Part shown: positions 45,727 through 56,500 of the stretch, one piece after another
Numbering within the stretch: the first letter of the stretch is position 1
How the letters are laid out: the number at the start of each line of letters is the position of its first letter
From: XYD12-FULL-36-8 sp964613805
GTDB taxonomy: Bacteria > Bacteroidota > Ignavibacteria > Ignavibacteriales > Ignavibacteriaceae
DNA length: 64,000 nucleotides
Direction: 5' to 3'
Assembly (NCBI GenBank): GCA_964613805.1
Contig: CAZTJF010000020.1
Coordinates: 18,711 to 82,710, forward strand
The notes under the pieces: generated by a model
Told to the model about the DNA's origin: nothing
Database searches by the model: none
What the model saw: only the letters and a program-made list of their open reading frames with translations
Translations under genes and position numbers: made by a program

Positions 45727-45976
45727 TTACTTCATTAGGATCATTTTCCTGCTGGAAGTAAAGTTTAGACCCTCTACTCCTTTCACTTCAATCTTAAAGA
45801 TGTAACTTCCTGTAAATAATTCGTTTGCAATTAAATTAATTGAATGATAACCCACTGACTGATAAGAGTTTACTAATTGTTTTAATTTGTACTTAAACTT
45901 ATTTCCCCAACTAAATCATTATCTAAAAATGGGTAACTTTTGCTTGAGTTACTATTACTAGTTTCATTTACATATC
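45727..45976 (-). pseudogene. Decayed type IX sorting domain behind the FG-GAP gene
   Basis: Reading leftward, the end of this stretch translates to YKLKQLVNSYQSVGYHSINL, then LFTGSYIFKIEVKG and FTSSRKMILMK with stop at 45727-45729, the usual end of a type IX secretion C-terminal domain. It is in a different frame from the preceding 33-codon segment, which in turn is one base out of frame with the FG-GAP gene that ends TAG at 45977-45979 right after a six-A run. Two frameshifts would be needed to join the whole. I read this as the lost sorting domain of the FG-GAP gene. Sequencing error in the homopolymer is an alternative for the first shift. Confidence 0.7.
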
Positions 45977-47929
45977 CTATTTTTTCTCCTCCAAAGTTCC
46001 CAATGGAACTACCTTTCCCACAAATGCAGCATTGTTATTATCAACTATTATCATATCTGATAAATCGCTGTTATTATTACCATTAACATCTGATGAAACA
46101 TAGCCGGTGACGAAGTTTGCATTGTCGTTATCCACCAAGATTAAATCGCTTAAATCAACCATTCCATCTTGGTCTACATCCCCGCTGTAAATACACCACA
46201 TCGTTCCCTTTTGTGTTAGATTATTGCCATACGCTTTGTTCTGTGAGGTTGTAAAATCATAGCTCATTGTACCATTTGTAAATGGGTTACCTGCATCGCT
46301 CCAAGTTTCGATGGAATTACGATGCTTCACCACAATGTAATATAATTCGGACTCTATTGAAGAATTAAAGATAACATTAGCACTTCCTACGGAATTAACC
46401 ACTGCCTTTTTTTGGTGAACTAATTCAAAAGGGGAGTTAACATTTCTCAGCTCAACAGTGACTGTATCAGCGATCATACTTGAACCATTGTATAATCCTT
46501 CGATCAATAAGTTCAAATTAAGCTTTGATGGTATGTTTAATGTTTTATTAGTGTTAGTTACAAATTCATAAGTACTATTATCAAGGAATACTACTTTAAC
46601 TTTGACTTTTGATCTTTGCCCGCATCCGAAGTGTAAAGTAGGATCATCTTGAGATAAATATCCTTGATTGCCTCGTGCTTGTCTGTAGCTTAGCAACGTA
46701 TCACCGGTTTCTGAATATATGTAAACCTTTGCACCAAAAGCACCAATTTGATTATTTGCTGTTTTAAGCTTAACAAATAAATATTTATTATTTCCCGAAT
46801 AATCATTGCGATATAATCGGTTGAAGTATTCCTTTTGGCCTAAGGCAAAATCAACATCTCCATCTCCATCAATATCTGCGAAAGAAACTGTACGCGGATC
46901 AGCGATAGTTCCAGTTGAATAATTCACAGAGGTAAATGTTAGATTACCATTATTGATGTGAACTTTGTTTATTCCTGGACTTATTAAATCCCAATAACCA
47001 TCATTATTCAAATCTGCAATACCTCGCATGAATCTAGTTCCGGCAGGAACATTTGGTAATTCAGTAAAAGTCTTATTACCATTGTTTATGAAAATTTTTT
47101 CACCACTTACAACATCCAGCCAACCATCGTTATTCATATCCCAGAAGGTTACTCCATCAACTGTTCCACAAAGGTTTAAACCAGTATTTTGAACTTTTGA
47201 AAACTGTCCGTTAATGTTTTCCCAAATTTCAACACATCTATTTGGGTCATCAAAAACAGAAAGAATTAAGTCAATATCACCATCGTTATCAAAATCAGCA
47301 TCGCAAACACCTTGATCACCAGCCGCGTTAGTTAATCCGTTGTTAATTCTCGTAAATGTGAAATCCCCGTTATTTCTGTAGAATTCGTTTTCTTCCAGAT
47401 AGCCTCCTGCATACCAGTTATTAGCAAACAAGTCAAGATCACCGTCCTTATCAAAGTCAAAAGCAGTGATACCTCTTGTGCCATGATCAACATTGTGGAT
47501 TCCACTTGCGTTGAAATGGTTGTCAAAATACCCTGGTTGATTATTTCGATTTTTATAGGGAATATTTTCATCGTAAGACCCATTCCAACCATCGAAGTCC
47601 CCATCGTTATCCAAATCAGCCCAAACCCAACCGTGGCTTCCTAAAGGATCAAAATTATCAATACCTCGTTGTACTGCCTTCTCAACAAAAACGCCGGGTC
47701 CTTGATTTTCAAAAAATTGATCAGCCATCGGGGAGAAATTATTCATCGTTATATACATATCCGAATCGCCATCTCCATCTGCATCTGCGAACATAACTCC
47801 ATGACCACCATACAATCCATTATTGTAAGCGTCGCCAATTAGATTAGTGCTAGTTACGTCGGTAATAACAACTTGAGCTTGTATTGAGTAGGCAATTAAA
47901 CAACAAGTAAAAAAAATCTTTATAAACAT
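45977..47929 (-). CDS. Secreted FG-GAP/VCBS beta-propeller protein with dockerin-like end
   Basis: A 650-aa protein with a signal peptide (FIKIFFTCCLIAYSIQAQ, cut near residue 18). Residues 25-400 are FG-GAP/VCBS repeats with many Asp-rich calcium loops (DADGDGDSD, DLDNDGDFD, DFDKDGDLD, DFDNDGDID, DMNNDGWLD, DIDGDGDVD), likely a seven-blade propeller, followed by ASPIC-UnbV-type residues (QIGAFGAKVYI, RQARGNQGYLSQ). The C-terminus has two calcium-loop repeats, GDVDQDGMVDLSDLILVDN and DVNGNNNSDLSDMIIVDN, as in dockerin type I. The frame ends LEEKK; the missing sorting domain is present just downstream in other frames. It faces a 642-bp divergent intergenic region. Confidence 0.85.
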   Translation of the reverse strand: MFIKIFFTCCLIAYSIQAQVVITDVTSTNLIGDAYNNGLYGGHGVMFADADGDGDSDMYITMNNFSPMADQFFENQGPGVFVEKAVQRGIDNFDPLGSHGWVWADLDNDGDFDGWNGSYDENIPYKNRNNQPGYFDNHFNASGIHNVDHGTRGITAFDFDKDGDLDLFANNWYAGGYLEENEFYRNNGDFTFTRINNGLTNAAGDQGVCDADFDNDGDIDLILSVFDDPNRCVEIWENINGQFSKVQNTGLNLCGTVDGVTFWDMNNDGWLDVVSGEKIFINNGNKTFTELPNVPAGTRFMRGIADLNNDGYWDLISPGINKVHINNGNLTFTSVNYSTGTIADPRTVSFADIDGDGDVDFALGQKEYFNRLYRNDYSGNNKYLFVKLKTANNQIGAFGAKVYIYSETGDTLLSYRQARGNQGYLSQDDPTLHFGCGQRSKVKVKVVFLDNSTYEFVTNTNKTLNIPSKLNLNLLIEGLYNGSSMIADTVTVELRNVNSPFELVHQKKAVVNSVGSANVIFNSSIESELYYIVVKHRNSIETWSDAGNPFTNGTMSYDFTTSQNKAYGNNLTQKGTMWCIYSGDVDQDGMVDLSDLILVDNDNANFVTGYVSSDVNGNNNSDLSDMIIVDNNNAAFVGKVVPLGTLEEKK

Positions 47930-48571
47930 GTATAACTCATCCTAAAAATTAAGAGATTAATAATTTGATTAATGTTTAGAATATTTCTTGATTTGGGTAG
48001 ATGCAAAAACTCATATGCTTCCAGAGTTTTATGGTTACAGATTCAAACCTGAAAACAATTGAGATTCCTCCAATTATTTCCTTAGAAATGAAATCTAAAG
48101 TGGGCAAAAATACATCATATTTTATTAATAAAAAAAATTATTCATAATTTTCTTACATTGATTTTAACAAATAAGATGCCATGCAATGTGTTAAATATTG
48201 ATGGATAGGAGGCATGGTGACTATTGAAATTAGCAAATTGTTAATAAACAATTTCAATATAACTGAATCGGGTCAGTGTTAAACGAAATCACAGATAAAT
48301 TATAAATTTAAAAAAAATGGAAATTATAACCGATCATTGTACAGTTGTTTACTTAGAGATTCTTAATTTGAGAAAGGTTTTCATTTAGGACATTTTTAAA
48401 AAATTTCTATGGAAAATTAATAGATTTTTTGCAATAGATTGATGTGTTTAAGGCACAAATATTGGGTGAGTATTTTCATTTTTATTCAGCAATAGCTATA
48501 TTTTTCCGTGCTTTGTAGATATATTGGACGAACATTAAAATTCAAGGACAGAGGACAAACTGATTTAATAT
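47930..48571. other. Divergent intergenic region between two secreted-protein genes
   Basis: 642 bp, very AT-rich, no supported gene. It contains a perfect 8-bp inverted repeat with a 4-nt loop (AAATTGTT at 48235-48242, AACAATTT at 48247-48254) and an AGGCACAAATATTGGG string at 48451-48466 that half-matches sigma-54 (-12 GG instead of GC). Promoters for both secreted proteins must be here. Confidence 0.45.
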
Positions 48572-51292
48572 ATGGGAAGACTTTTTGCAATCACCCTCAT
48601 TGCTCTTACGAGTGTAAATTTAAGTTACTCTCAGACAATAACAGTCACTGCCCCTAATGGTGGAGAGACTTTAAACTACGGTGGCAGTTTTAATATTGCA
48701 TGGACGACAACTGGTAGCATCCCCGATGTTAGTATTGATTATTCAATCAATGGTGGGGTAAACTGGAGAACAATTAAAACAGGTGTTTCATCATCGGGCG
48801 GCGGAACTTATTCTTGGTCCATCCCCGATTCAGCAACTACACAAGCACTTATTAGGGTAAGGAAAAATGCTGTAGCAGATACTAGTAATTCTTACTTCTT
48901 CATCAGATCACCCCAATTCAGTCCCAATAATATTATTAAAATACTTCCATTAGGAAATTCCATTACATATGATCAGTTCAGAGCCGAATTAAGATTTGCT
49001 CAGGATAAAATTTCATATAGATATACTTTATGGGATTCATTGAAGAATAATAATTACAATATTGATTTTATTGGACATAAGCTTGGCGGATATTATCAAT
49101 TCCCTGATCCTGAAAGCGGCGGCATTCCAGGAATCAGTTCTGCGGGAATGTATAGTTTTATAGGTTCAGGTTTTGATCCCGTTACCCAAACACAAATTAC
49201 ATTGGGCAATTACATTGATTCTTATACTTCTGACATTACTCTCTTACATATCGGAACTAATGGTGTAACAGACCCTGGGGGAACTGATACTACAAATGTA
49301 GGGTTGATTCTTAATTTTATTAAAACAAAAAGCCCGAATAGCTGGGTTGTTCTTGCTTTAATTATAGACTTTGTTCCCAATAACTCTGCTGTTACGAATT
49401 ACAATAACAAACTCTTAGCTATGGCCCGGAAAAGAATTAATTCAGGAGAAAAAATATTAATTGTAGATATGCAGCATGATGCTGGATTAATATATGGCAT
49501 TGACAGTATCCCCCCATATACTGCTGACATGTATGATGATATTCATCCAAATGATAGCGGCAAAGTTAAGATGGGTAAATTATGGTATAAAGCATTAAAA
49601 TTAATTCTTCCTAACTCAGTAACTTCGCCTCCTTCTTTTACGTCAATGCCTGATACAATAGCATATGTAAATTTTCCATATAAATATGATGTGAATGCTT
49701 CTGGTGTTGGTGCTCCAACATATTCATTGACCTCAGCACCAAGTGGAATGATAATAAATCCCAAAACAGGAATCATTGATTGGGTTCCTAATTCAACCGG
49801 GACTTTCTTTGTTGAAGTTAATACCGCAAATTCTTCAGGAAGCACTTCCCAAAATTTTAATGTCACAGTGCTGCCGTCTCCATTTATTGTAAACAATGTT
49901 ATTTCTTACTGGAAATTAAATGAAAATTTAACTGCTGGTTCTGCTGGTGTTATTGAGGATTTACCCGGAGTAAATAATGGTTTTTGTACTAACTGTCCTG
50001 GTTCAGTGCCGGCAGTTTCAGGTAATGGAATCAACTTTAGCAGCAACAGTTTTAATAACAATGAAACAATCAAAGCATTAGATGACACTTCAATGTATTT
50101 TAATGCAGGCAGTTTTTCTTTTGAAACGTGGGTGAAAACTAATCAAACTAGTGGTGTGTTTATAGGAAAGTATGCTGACCCGGACAATATGGAAATTCGA
50201 TTAGGATTAGATGGAAACGGAAAGGCAAAATTTTTTGCTCGCAGCACAAGACCAAATTCATCAACAGATGCCATTGCGGATGAAATCACATTTTCTGCTT
50301 CATCAATAAATGACAATTTATGGCATCATGTTGTCGGAGTTGTTGATCGCACTTCTAATTTAATGAATATATATGTTGATGGGATTAGGATCAGTAAATC
50401 TTCAAATTATGGCACGCAAAAATTTTTTAGTGTTGATCCATTAACAATAGGTTCAATAAAGAATTCTACTTTCTTTAATGGTATCTTGGATGAAATAGCA
50501 ATCTACAAAAGGGCATTGACTGATGCAGAGGTTATTAATCATTATTCCAAAGGAAAGTTTTATGGTAAGGGTTACTTTGATCAGTTTGTCTTAGCTAAGC
50601 TGAAAATATTCTTAGAAGGTCCCTTCGTCGCAAATGGTGATTCAATGCGGACGACTTTACGAGTGAATAATTATATCCCACTTACATCACCTTATTTGCA
50701 GGATCAGCGTACTGTGACCAGCATACCGTTTGGAGTTGTTGATTGGGTTTTAGTAGAATTACGTAGTCAAATAAATGGAGGCACAGTTGGATTTAGGAGC
50801 GCATTTCTGAAATCTAACGGTAAGATTGTTGGAGATGATGGGACAACTGAAGAAATAATTGTTGATGTCCCACCAGGGAACTACTATACCGTGATAAGAC
50901 ATCGAAATCATTTATCTGTTATGAGTAAGGATCAAATAACATTTACTGACTTTACAACTTCTCCAGTGTTGTATGATTTTACAACATCACTAAATAAATT
51001 TTATGGAGCTAATGGCGCTAAGGAAGTTAAATCGGGTGTTTGGAGTATGTGGGCAGGTGATGTTAATGGTGATGGGGTAATCAAATACAACTTAGCTAAC
51101 AATGATAGATCACTAATTTTACAGAGAATCGGCGGAAGTGATATAAATGCGACTATTAGCGGTTATTACAATGAAGATATAAATATGGATGGAACAGTCA
51201 AATACAACTTAGCTGACAACGATAGATCTATAATTTTAATAAACATAGGTGGGGCTAATATAAATGCAACCAAATCAACCCAGGTGCCTTAA
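48572..51292 (+). CDS. Secreted SGNH hydrolase with LamG and dockerin modules
   Basis: A 906-aa multimodular protein. Signal peptide to about residue 20. An Ig-like PNGGE module (25-110), then an SGNH/GDSL hydrolase domain: block I LPLGNSIT with GNS at 128-130, HIGTNG (block III) and DDIHPNDSGK with the catalytic Asp/His (block V); this suggests an esterase of sugar esters. An Ig/He_PIG module follows (about 350-430), then LamG (about 440-665), a VDWVLVELR...YYTVIRHRNH module found in Bacteroidota surface proteins, and a C-terminal dockerin-like pair (AGDVNGDGV, EDINMDGTV). There is no sorting domain. The following gene begins 23 bp later and has one. Confidence 0.85.
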   Translation: MGRLFAITLIALTSVNLSYSQTITVTAPNGGETLNYGGSFNIAWTTTGSIPDVSIDYSINGGVNWRTIKTGVSSSGGGTYSWSIPDSATTQALIRVRKNAVADTSNSYFFIRSPQFSPNNIIKILPLGNSITYDQFRAELRFAQDKISYRYTLWDSLKNNNYNIDFIGHKLGGYYQFPDPESGGIPGISSAGMYSFIGSGFDPVTQTQITLGNYIDSYTSDITLLHIGTNGVTDPGGTDTTNVGLILNFIKTKSPNSWVVLALIIDFVPNNSAVTNYNNKLLAMARKRINSGEKILIVDMQHDAGLIYGIDSIPPYTADMYDDIHPNDSGKVKMGKLWYKALKLILPNSVTSPPSFTSMPDTIAYVNFPYKYDVNASGVGAPTYSLTSAPSGMIINPKTGIIDWVPNSTGTFFVEVNTANSSGSTSQNFNVTVLPSPFIVNNVISYWKLNENLTAGSAGVIEDLPGVNNGFCTNCPGSVPAVSGNGINFSSNSFNNNETIKALDDTSMYFNAGSFSFETWVKTNQTSGVFIGKYADPDNMEIRLGLDGNGKAKFFARSTRPNSSTDAIADEITFSASSINDNLWHHVVGVVDRTSNLMNIYVDGIRISKSSNYGTQKFFSVDPLTIGSIKNSTFFNGILDEIAIYKRALTDAEVINHYSKGKFYGKGYFDQFVLAKLKIFLEGPFVANGDSMRTTLRVNNYIPLTSPYLQDQRTVTSIPFGVVDWVLVELRSQINGGTVGFRSAFLKSNGKIVGDDGTTEEIIVDVPPGNYYTVIRHRNHLSVMSKDQITFTDFTTSPVLYDFTTSLNKFYGANGAKEVKSGVWSMWAGDVNGDGVIKYNLANNDRSLILQRIGGSDINATISGYYNEDINMDGTVKYNLADNDRSIILINIGGANINATKSTQVP

Positions 51293-51314
51293 AATTTTAA
51301 TGAATGAGGATTTT

Positions 51315-52394
51315 ATGAAGAAGCGATTTTTTATGTTAAATATGATATTATTGTTCAGCGGTATACTTTCGGCACAGCCTTATGATATTCAAGCTGGCAT
51401 TTTTAACTCTGGTACTACATTAGAGATAAAAGCTAACCCAGCCACCTCGATCAACAATCTAGTCTTCTCTGCTGTGAACTTTGCTATCAGATGGGATGAC
51501 AGTTATAATGTCAGCTTAGGAGAAATAACAAGCAGCTTTGGAATCTCAAAAAATGGAACTGAGAGTAATTATCTTTCAGGTTCAACTTATTACCGATATC
51601 AAGTCTTTTCAGGTATTCCAAATACAAATATAAATTGGACAGCAGGGCAGCCAGTGCTTCTAATAAGTATCCCAGTAAATCAGACCGGATTTGGAGGAGG
51701 TATTTTTGAACTTGCACCTTCGGATTTCCTACCATCGTCAGGTGAAGAATGGTACATTGAGATCGGTGGTCTTAATCGAACAAATCCTGAGTTTAATCCG
51801 GGCTTTACCGAAGAAGTTCCATTGCCTGTAGAACTTTCAGCATTTAGCGCTAAGGTTTTGGGTAATCAGATTAATCTAAAATGGGAAACGAAAACCGAAA
51901 CAAATAATTATGGCTTCGAAATCGAAAGAAAAAATTCTGATGGCACACCATTAGAAAATTGGGACAAAATTGGTTTTTTACCCGGGTATGGAAACTCTAA
52001 TACACCTAAAAATTATAGTTTTATTGATAAAAATCCTGTCGGGGGAAGTAAATTTATCTATAGGTTGAAACAGATGGACGTGAATGGAAAATTTAATTAT
52101 TCAGATGAAGTAGAAATAGAATTATTGCCAGATAAATTTACGCTCTATCAAAATTATCCAAATCCATTTAATCCCACAACTAATATAAATGTTGCCGTAC
52201 CTATAGCTGGTAAAGTAAATTTAACAGTATTTAATATACTGGGAGAAAAGGTAAAAGAAATATTTAGTGGCTTTCTTGAGATGGGAATTCATAGTTTTCA
52301 ATTTAATGGTGAAGATTTAGCTGCTGGAATATACATGTATAGATTACATGCCGACAATTTTACACAGGTAAAGAAAATGCAATTAATCAAGTAA
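51315..52394 (+). CDS. Type IX secreted protein, possible cohesin-like partner
   Basis: A 359-aa protein starting at ATG 51315 (GAGGA ribosome site just upstream; a longer frame from 51264 is unlikely). Signal peptide to about residue 21. Residues about 22-175 form a beta-rich domain (LVFSAVNFAIRWDDSYNVSL) with the shape expected of a cohesin-like or carbohydrate-binding fold, though not certain. A PVELSAFSAKVLGNQINLKW module is next, then the C-terminal sorting domain with LYQNYPNPFNPTTNI and a final VKKMQLIK, which directs type IX secretion and anchoring. Only 23 bp separate it from the dockerin gene upstream, so one transcript. Confidence 0.75.
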   Translation: MKKRFFMLNMILLFSGILSAQPYDIQAGIFNSGTTLEIKANPATSINNLVFSAVNFAIRWDDSYNVSLGEITSSFGISKNGTESNYLSGSTYYRYQVFSGIPNTNINWTAGQPVLLISIPVNQTGFGGGIFELAPSDFLPSSGEEWYIEIGGLNRTNPEFNPGFTEEVPLPVELSAFSAKVLGNQINLKWETKTETNNYGFEIERKNSDGTPLENWDKIGFLPGYGNSNTPKNYSFIDKNPVGGSKFIYRLKQMDVNGKFNYSDEVEIELLPDKFTLYQNYPNPFNPTTNINVAVPIAGKVNLTVFNILGEKVKEIFSGFLEMGIHSFQFNGEDLAAGIYMYRLHADNFTQVKKMQLIK

Positions 52395-52576
52395 CAGACA
52401 ATGTTATAATTTTTATTTGAATTGGTTATTTAAGTCCTATTCAAATTTTGTAATATGTATTTGCTTCACTATTCTTAAAGCGTTTTATCATTTCAAGAGT
52501 AATTTTTGCTTTGCTGATAATTGATATTTGATTAACAGAAGCAGTTATTTCTTTTGCATAGATAATCTTCATAACT

Positions 52577-53491
52577 ATGCCTAATACACTCGCGCACATA
52601 GGGTTTAATGGAGTTATTACAAAATCCGTTCTAAAGCAACCAGATTTAATTCTTATCTACATCGGATCTATCATTCCTGATTTACGTTGGATTATTCAAA
52701 GGTTGGTATTTTTTGTGAAGCCAAGCATTGATTTATATGATCTCCGATTATATTGCATTGTTCTCGCCACTTTTTCCTTCTCAATAATTTTTAGTACCGC
52801 ATTATCTAATATTTTTGATAACTCAAAACGAGCTTTTGCAATTTTTTCATTTGGATCGCTGCTGCATCTTGTACTTGATTCACTTGAAATCAAATGGGCA
52901 AATGGTGTTCATTTTTTTGCACCTTTAAATTGGGAAATATTCAATGCCGGATTATTCTGGCCAGAAAATCCGATAATATATTTACTGACTTTTTGTGGGG
53001 TTTTATTCTTACTCATCAATTGGAAAAAGTCTCTTTTAGTTCAAATGAAATTTTCATTTAGCAATCTTAGTAAAATTCTGGCTGTCTCAAGTTTTTTAAT
53101 TATTTACTTTTTGTTTCCAATTTATTTCATGGATGATGTTGAAAATGCAGACAATCATTTCGTAAAAACTTTAAGAAATTCCGAAATTCGTACGGGCAGT
53201 TATTTCGAGATTGATAGAGGTAATTTAGTGGATGAAAATGGTCACTATAATTTTGTTACACCATTTAATGAGGTATTAAAGATTACAAACTACAATTTTC
53301 AATCTTCAGAGATAATGTCTATTAAAGCGAAATTCATTTCAGGGAATGAAATTCAAATTTTGGATTATCACATTCACTCTGATCGTGATATTTATTCTTA
53401 CATCGGTTTATTGTTGATTGGCGTAATCTTCATTCTTGAAATGATCAATAATTGGAGGACTAAACGGGTTCCAGCTAAAATTGACATTTAA
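52577..53491 (+). CDS. Membrane-bound metal-dependent hydrolase, DUF457 family
   Basis: A 304-aa polytopic membrane protein of the LexA-binding/YdjM (DUF457) family. N-terminus MPNTLAHIGFNG, a first-loop Asp in GSIIPDLRW, and the conserved HLVLDSLEIKWANGVHFFAPLNW followed by LFWPEN all match. It probably coordinates a metal in the membrane interface; the substrate is unknown. A hydrophilic tail (residues 195-270) is followed by one last helix. Followed by a strong bidirectional terminator. Confidence 0.82.
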   Translation: MPNTLAHIGFNGVITKSVLKQPDLILIYIGSIIPDLRWIIQRLVFFVKPSIDLYDLRLYCIVLATFSFSIIFSTALSNIFDNSKRAFAIFSFGSLLHLVLDSLEIKWANGVHFFAPLNWEIFNAGLFWPENPIIYLLTFCGVLFLLINWKKSLLVQMKFSFSNLSKILAVSSFLIIYFLFPIYFMDDVENADNHFVKTLRNSEIRTGSYFEIDRGNLVDENGHYNFVTPFNEVLKITNYNFQSSEIMSIKAKFISGNEIQILDYHIHSDRDIYSYIGLLLIGVIFILEMINNWRTKRVPAKIDI

Positions 53492-53533
53492 TACAATAGT
53501 TGATATACTTTCTTTACTAAAATTAATAAATAA

Positions 53534-53568
53534 AAAAAGCCGGTCGAGTAATAACTCGCCGGCTTTTT
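53534..53568. terminator. Strong bidirectional terminator
   Basis: AAAAAGCCGG-t-CGAG pairs with CTCG-CCGGCTTTTT around a TAATAA loop (bulged T at 53544). A-tract before and T-tract after serve both the DUF457 gene (plus) and the large FnIII gene (minus). Confidence 0.9.
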
Positions 53569-53588
53569 AAATTTGGACAATGAGTGTA

Positions 53589-56500
53589 TTACTTCATCAA
53601 AATCATTCGCTTTGTTGAAGTAAAATTAGAACCATTAGTACCCTGTGCTTTGATCATATAGAAATACACTCCGCTGGAAAGGTCAGATGCGTTAAATACG
53701 GTTTCATGTATTCCTGCAGTCAAATCAGCACTTAGAACATTTGTAACTTCCTGACCCAAAGCGTTATAAAGTTTTATAGTTACTTTTGCGCTTATTGGTA
53801 GTGCGAATCTGATAGTCGTCGAAGGGTTGAAAGGATTCGGGTAATTCTGCTCTAAAGCAAAGTTCTTCGGTGTTCCCAGATCAACTTCTATTGATTTTGA
53901 ATATTGGAATTGTCCATTAAAATCTATTTGCTTTAATCTATAATAGTAGTGACCAAATAGAGCTGTTTTATCAGTGTAACTGTAGCTAGTTTGATTAGTT
54001 GTAGTTCCTTTGCCTTTTACAAACGTCAAATCTGTGAACTTGACATTATCTTTTGATTTTTGGACACTAAATCCCGAATTATTCGTCTCGGTAGCGGTTT
54101 CCCATCGCAGCGTAACATTTCCATTAATTATGGAAGCTGCGAATGAAATAAGTTCAACCGGAACACGAATATCTGCCAAGTTGCTGTAGTCCGATATCAA
54201 GAATTGATTATAAGCAAAAACTCGGTAAGTATATGTAGAATCTAAAATAACTGTTGAATCAACAAATGATGTAATATTCACTCCAACTGAATCAATTAAT
54301 TCAAATGGGGAAGAGGAAGAAATGTTCCCATCTTTTCTTTCAATTACAAATCCCAATTCATTTGAGGAATTGTCATTCCAATTTAGCATAACATACTGGC
54401 TATCTATACCATGTAAAATAGCATATAAGAATGATGGAGCTGCCAAAGTAGATAACACCGTTGTAACCGATGCAGTATTGCTGTAATTTGATGCAAGAAA
54501 TTGGTTATAAGCTTTGACTCTGTAGCTGTAAGTTGTGGTATCAGCAAGCACGGAATCAACATAAACAGTAACATTAGTTGCAACAGTATCAATTGGAGAG
54601 AACTCAGATTTTGTTCCTTCAATCATTCTTTCAATGATGAATCCTTCTTCATTAGAAGAGTTATCCAGCCAAGTTAACTCAGCATGATTAAGAGAAGTTT
54701 GACTTAGCACAGCTGCCAGAGTAGTTGGAGCAGCTAATGTGGACAATAAAGTAGTTACTGAAGCAGTGTTACTATAGTCGGATGCAAGAAATTGGTTATA
54801 AGCTTTTACTCTGTAACTATAAGTTGTGGTATCAGCAAGCACAGAATCAACATAAGCTGTAACATTAGTTGCAACAGTATCAATTGGAGCGAACTCGGAT
54901 TCGGTTCCTTCAATCATTCTTTCAATGATGAATCCTTCTTCGTTAGAAGAGTTATCTTGCCAGGTTAGCTCAGCATGGTTAAGAGATGTTTGGTTTAAAA
55001 CGGCTGCTAAAGTAGTAGGAGCAGCCAAAGTTGACAATAACGTAGTTACTGAAGCAGTGTTACTATAGTCTGATGCAATAAATTGATTATATGCTTTTAC
55101 TCTGTAGCTGTAAGTCGTAGTATCAGCAAGTACAGAATCAACATATTCAATTAAATTCGCACTGACTGTATCAATTGCTACGAACTCAGCTTTAACGCTT
55201 TCGATTTTTCTTTCGATGATAAACCCTTCCTCGTTAGAAGAGTTATCCTGCCAGGTTAGCTCAGCATGATTAAGAGAAGTTTGACTCAAGACTGCTGCTA
55301 AAGTAGTTGGAGCAGCTAAAGTTGATAACAATGTTGTTACTGAAGCAGTGTTACTATAGTCGGATGCAAGAAATTGGTTATAAGCTTTTACTCTGTAACT
55401 GTAAGTTGTGGTATCAGCAAGCACAGAATCAACATAAGCTGTAACATTAGTTGTAACGGTATCAAGTGGAGCGAATTCGGATTTGGTTCCTTCGACTTTT
55501 CTCTCGATAATAAATCCGCTTTCGTTGGATGAATTATCTTGCCAGCTTAACTCTGCATGGTTTAAGGAAGTCAAACTTAAAACAGCGGTTAAAGTTGTCG
55601 GTGCTGCTAAGGTTGAGAGAATTGTTGTCGCGGATGACTCGTTAGAATAACTGGATTCATTAAAAAGATTAAATGCTTTAATTCTATAAGTATAAGCAGT
55701 AGTATCAACAACATTTGAATCTACAAATGAAGAAATGTTAGCCAATACAGAATCGAGAATAGTGAAATCAAAAGCTGCGTATTTTCGTTCAATTATAAAC
55801 CCATCTTCGTTAGTCGAATTATCTTGCCAAGCAAGGTTAACTTTCATCGGTTGATTTGCTTGAGCAGTCAACACGCTCGGAGAGCCATTTAGCAGAATAT
55901 TGATAGGTCCTTGAGAAAAATTATGCAAAATTTCAGTAGGGCTTAACGCACGATCATAAAAAGAAACTAAATTATAAAATCCTAACCATGGTTGACTTGC
56001 AACAAATTTATTGGCAATTTTTAAATGATAGTCTGGTCTCCAATTACTCAAATCACCTAAGGCATAACCATTTATGACTTCCAAACCATTGATATAAATT
56101 TTGGCAAGTTCCTTTTTGTTATAAACATAAGTTATGTGAATTAAGCTATCCGATAGTAAATTAACCGGACTTTCGATATAGGCACCACTTTCCGAAGTTG
56201 TCGATGTTCTAAGCCAGCATCGTAAATAATTCCCTTGTTGATCCATAGTGAAATTTATACGAGCAGCATTGCTAAGGTTTGACAAAGTCATAATTGTTGC
56301 TGGTGATTGTAAAAGATCAGCTGGTTTAATCCATGCTTCAGCAGAGAATTCACCATATTCAATTATTGGTTCATTAATTTTAGCAGCATCAGTAACAGAA
56401 TATACATCCGATGCAGAATTGACATTCATTCCATAGGACTTCCATTCTATTGAAGCTGGAGTGTTTATACTCATATTCAGAGGAGTTCCAATATTTGAAA

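Noticed and set aside
48214..48282. 22-codon frame MVTIEISKLL... after an AGGAGG string
   Set aside because: AGGAGG is only one base from the ATG, too close to act as a ribosome site, and the peptide has no support.
48451..48466. AGGCACAAATATTGGG as sigma-54 promoter
   Set aside because: GG spacing fits but the -12 GC is GG, and it is about 105 bp from the start codon; left as an observation only.
54404..54622. 72-aa frame in the FnIII repeats, and similar shadows in 49543-50088
   Set aside because: They overlap well-supported coding regions in other frames and show no motif of their own.
54439..55603. CRISPR-like regular repeat
   Set aside because: The period is 291 bp and the repeats are coding FnIII domains, with no spacer/repeat structure.
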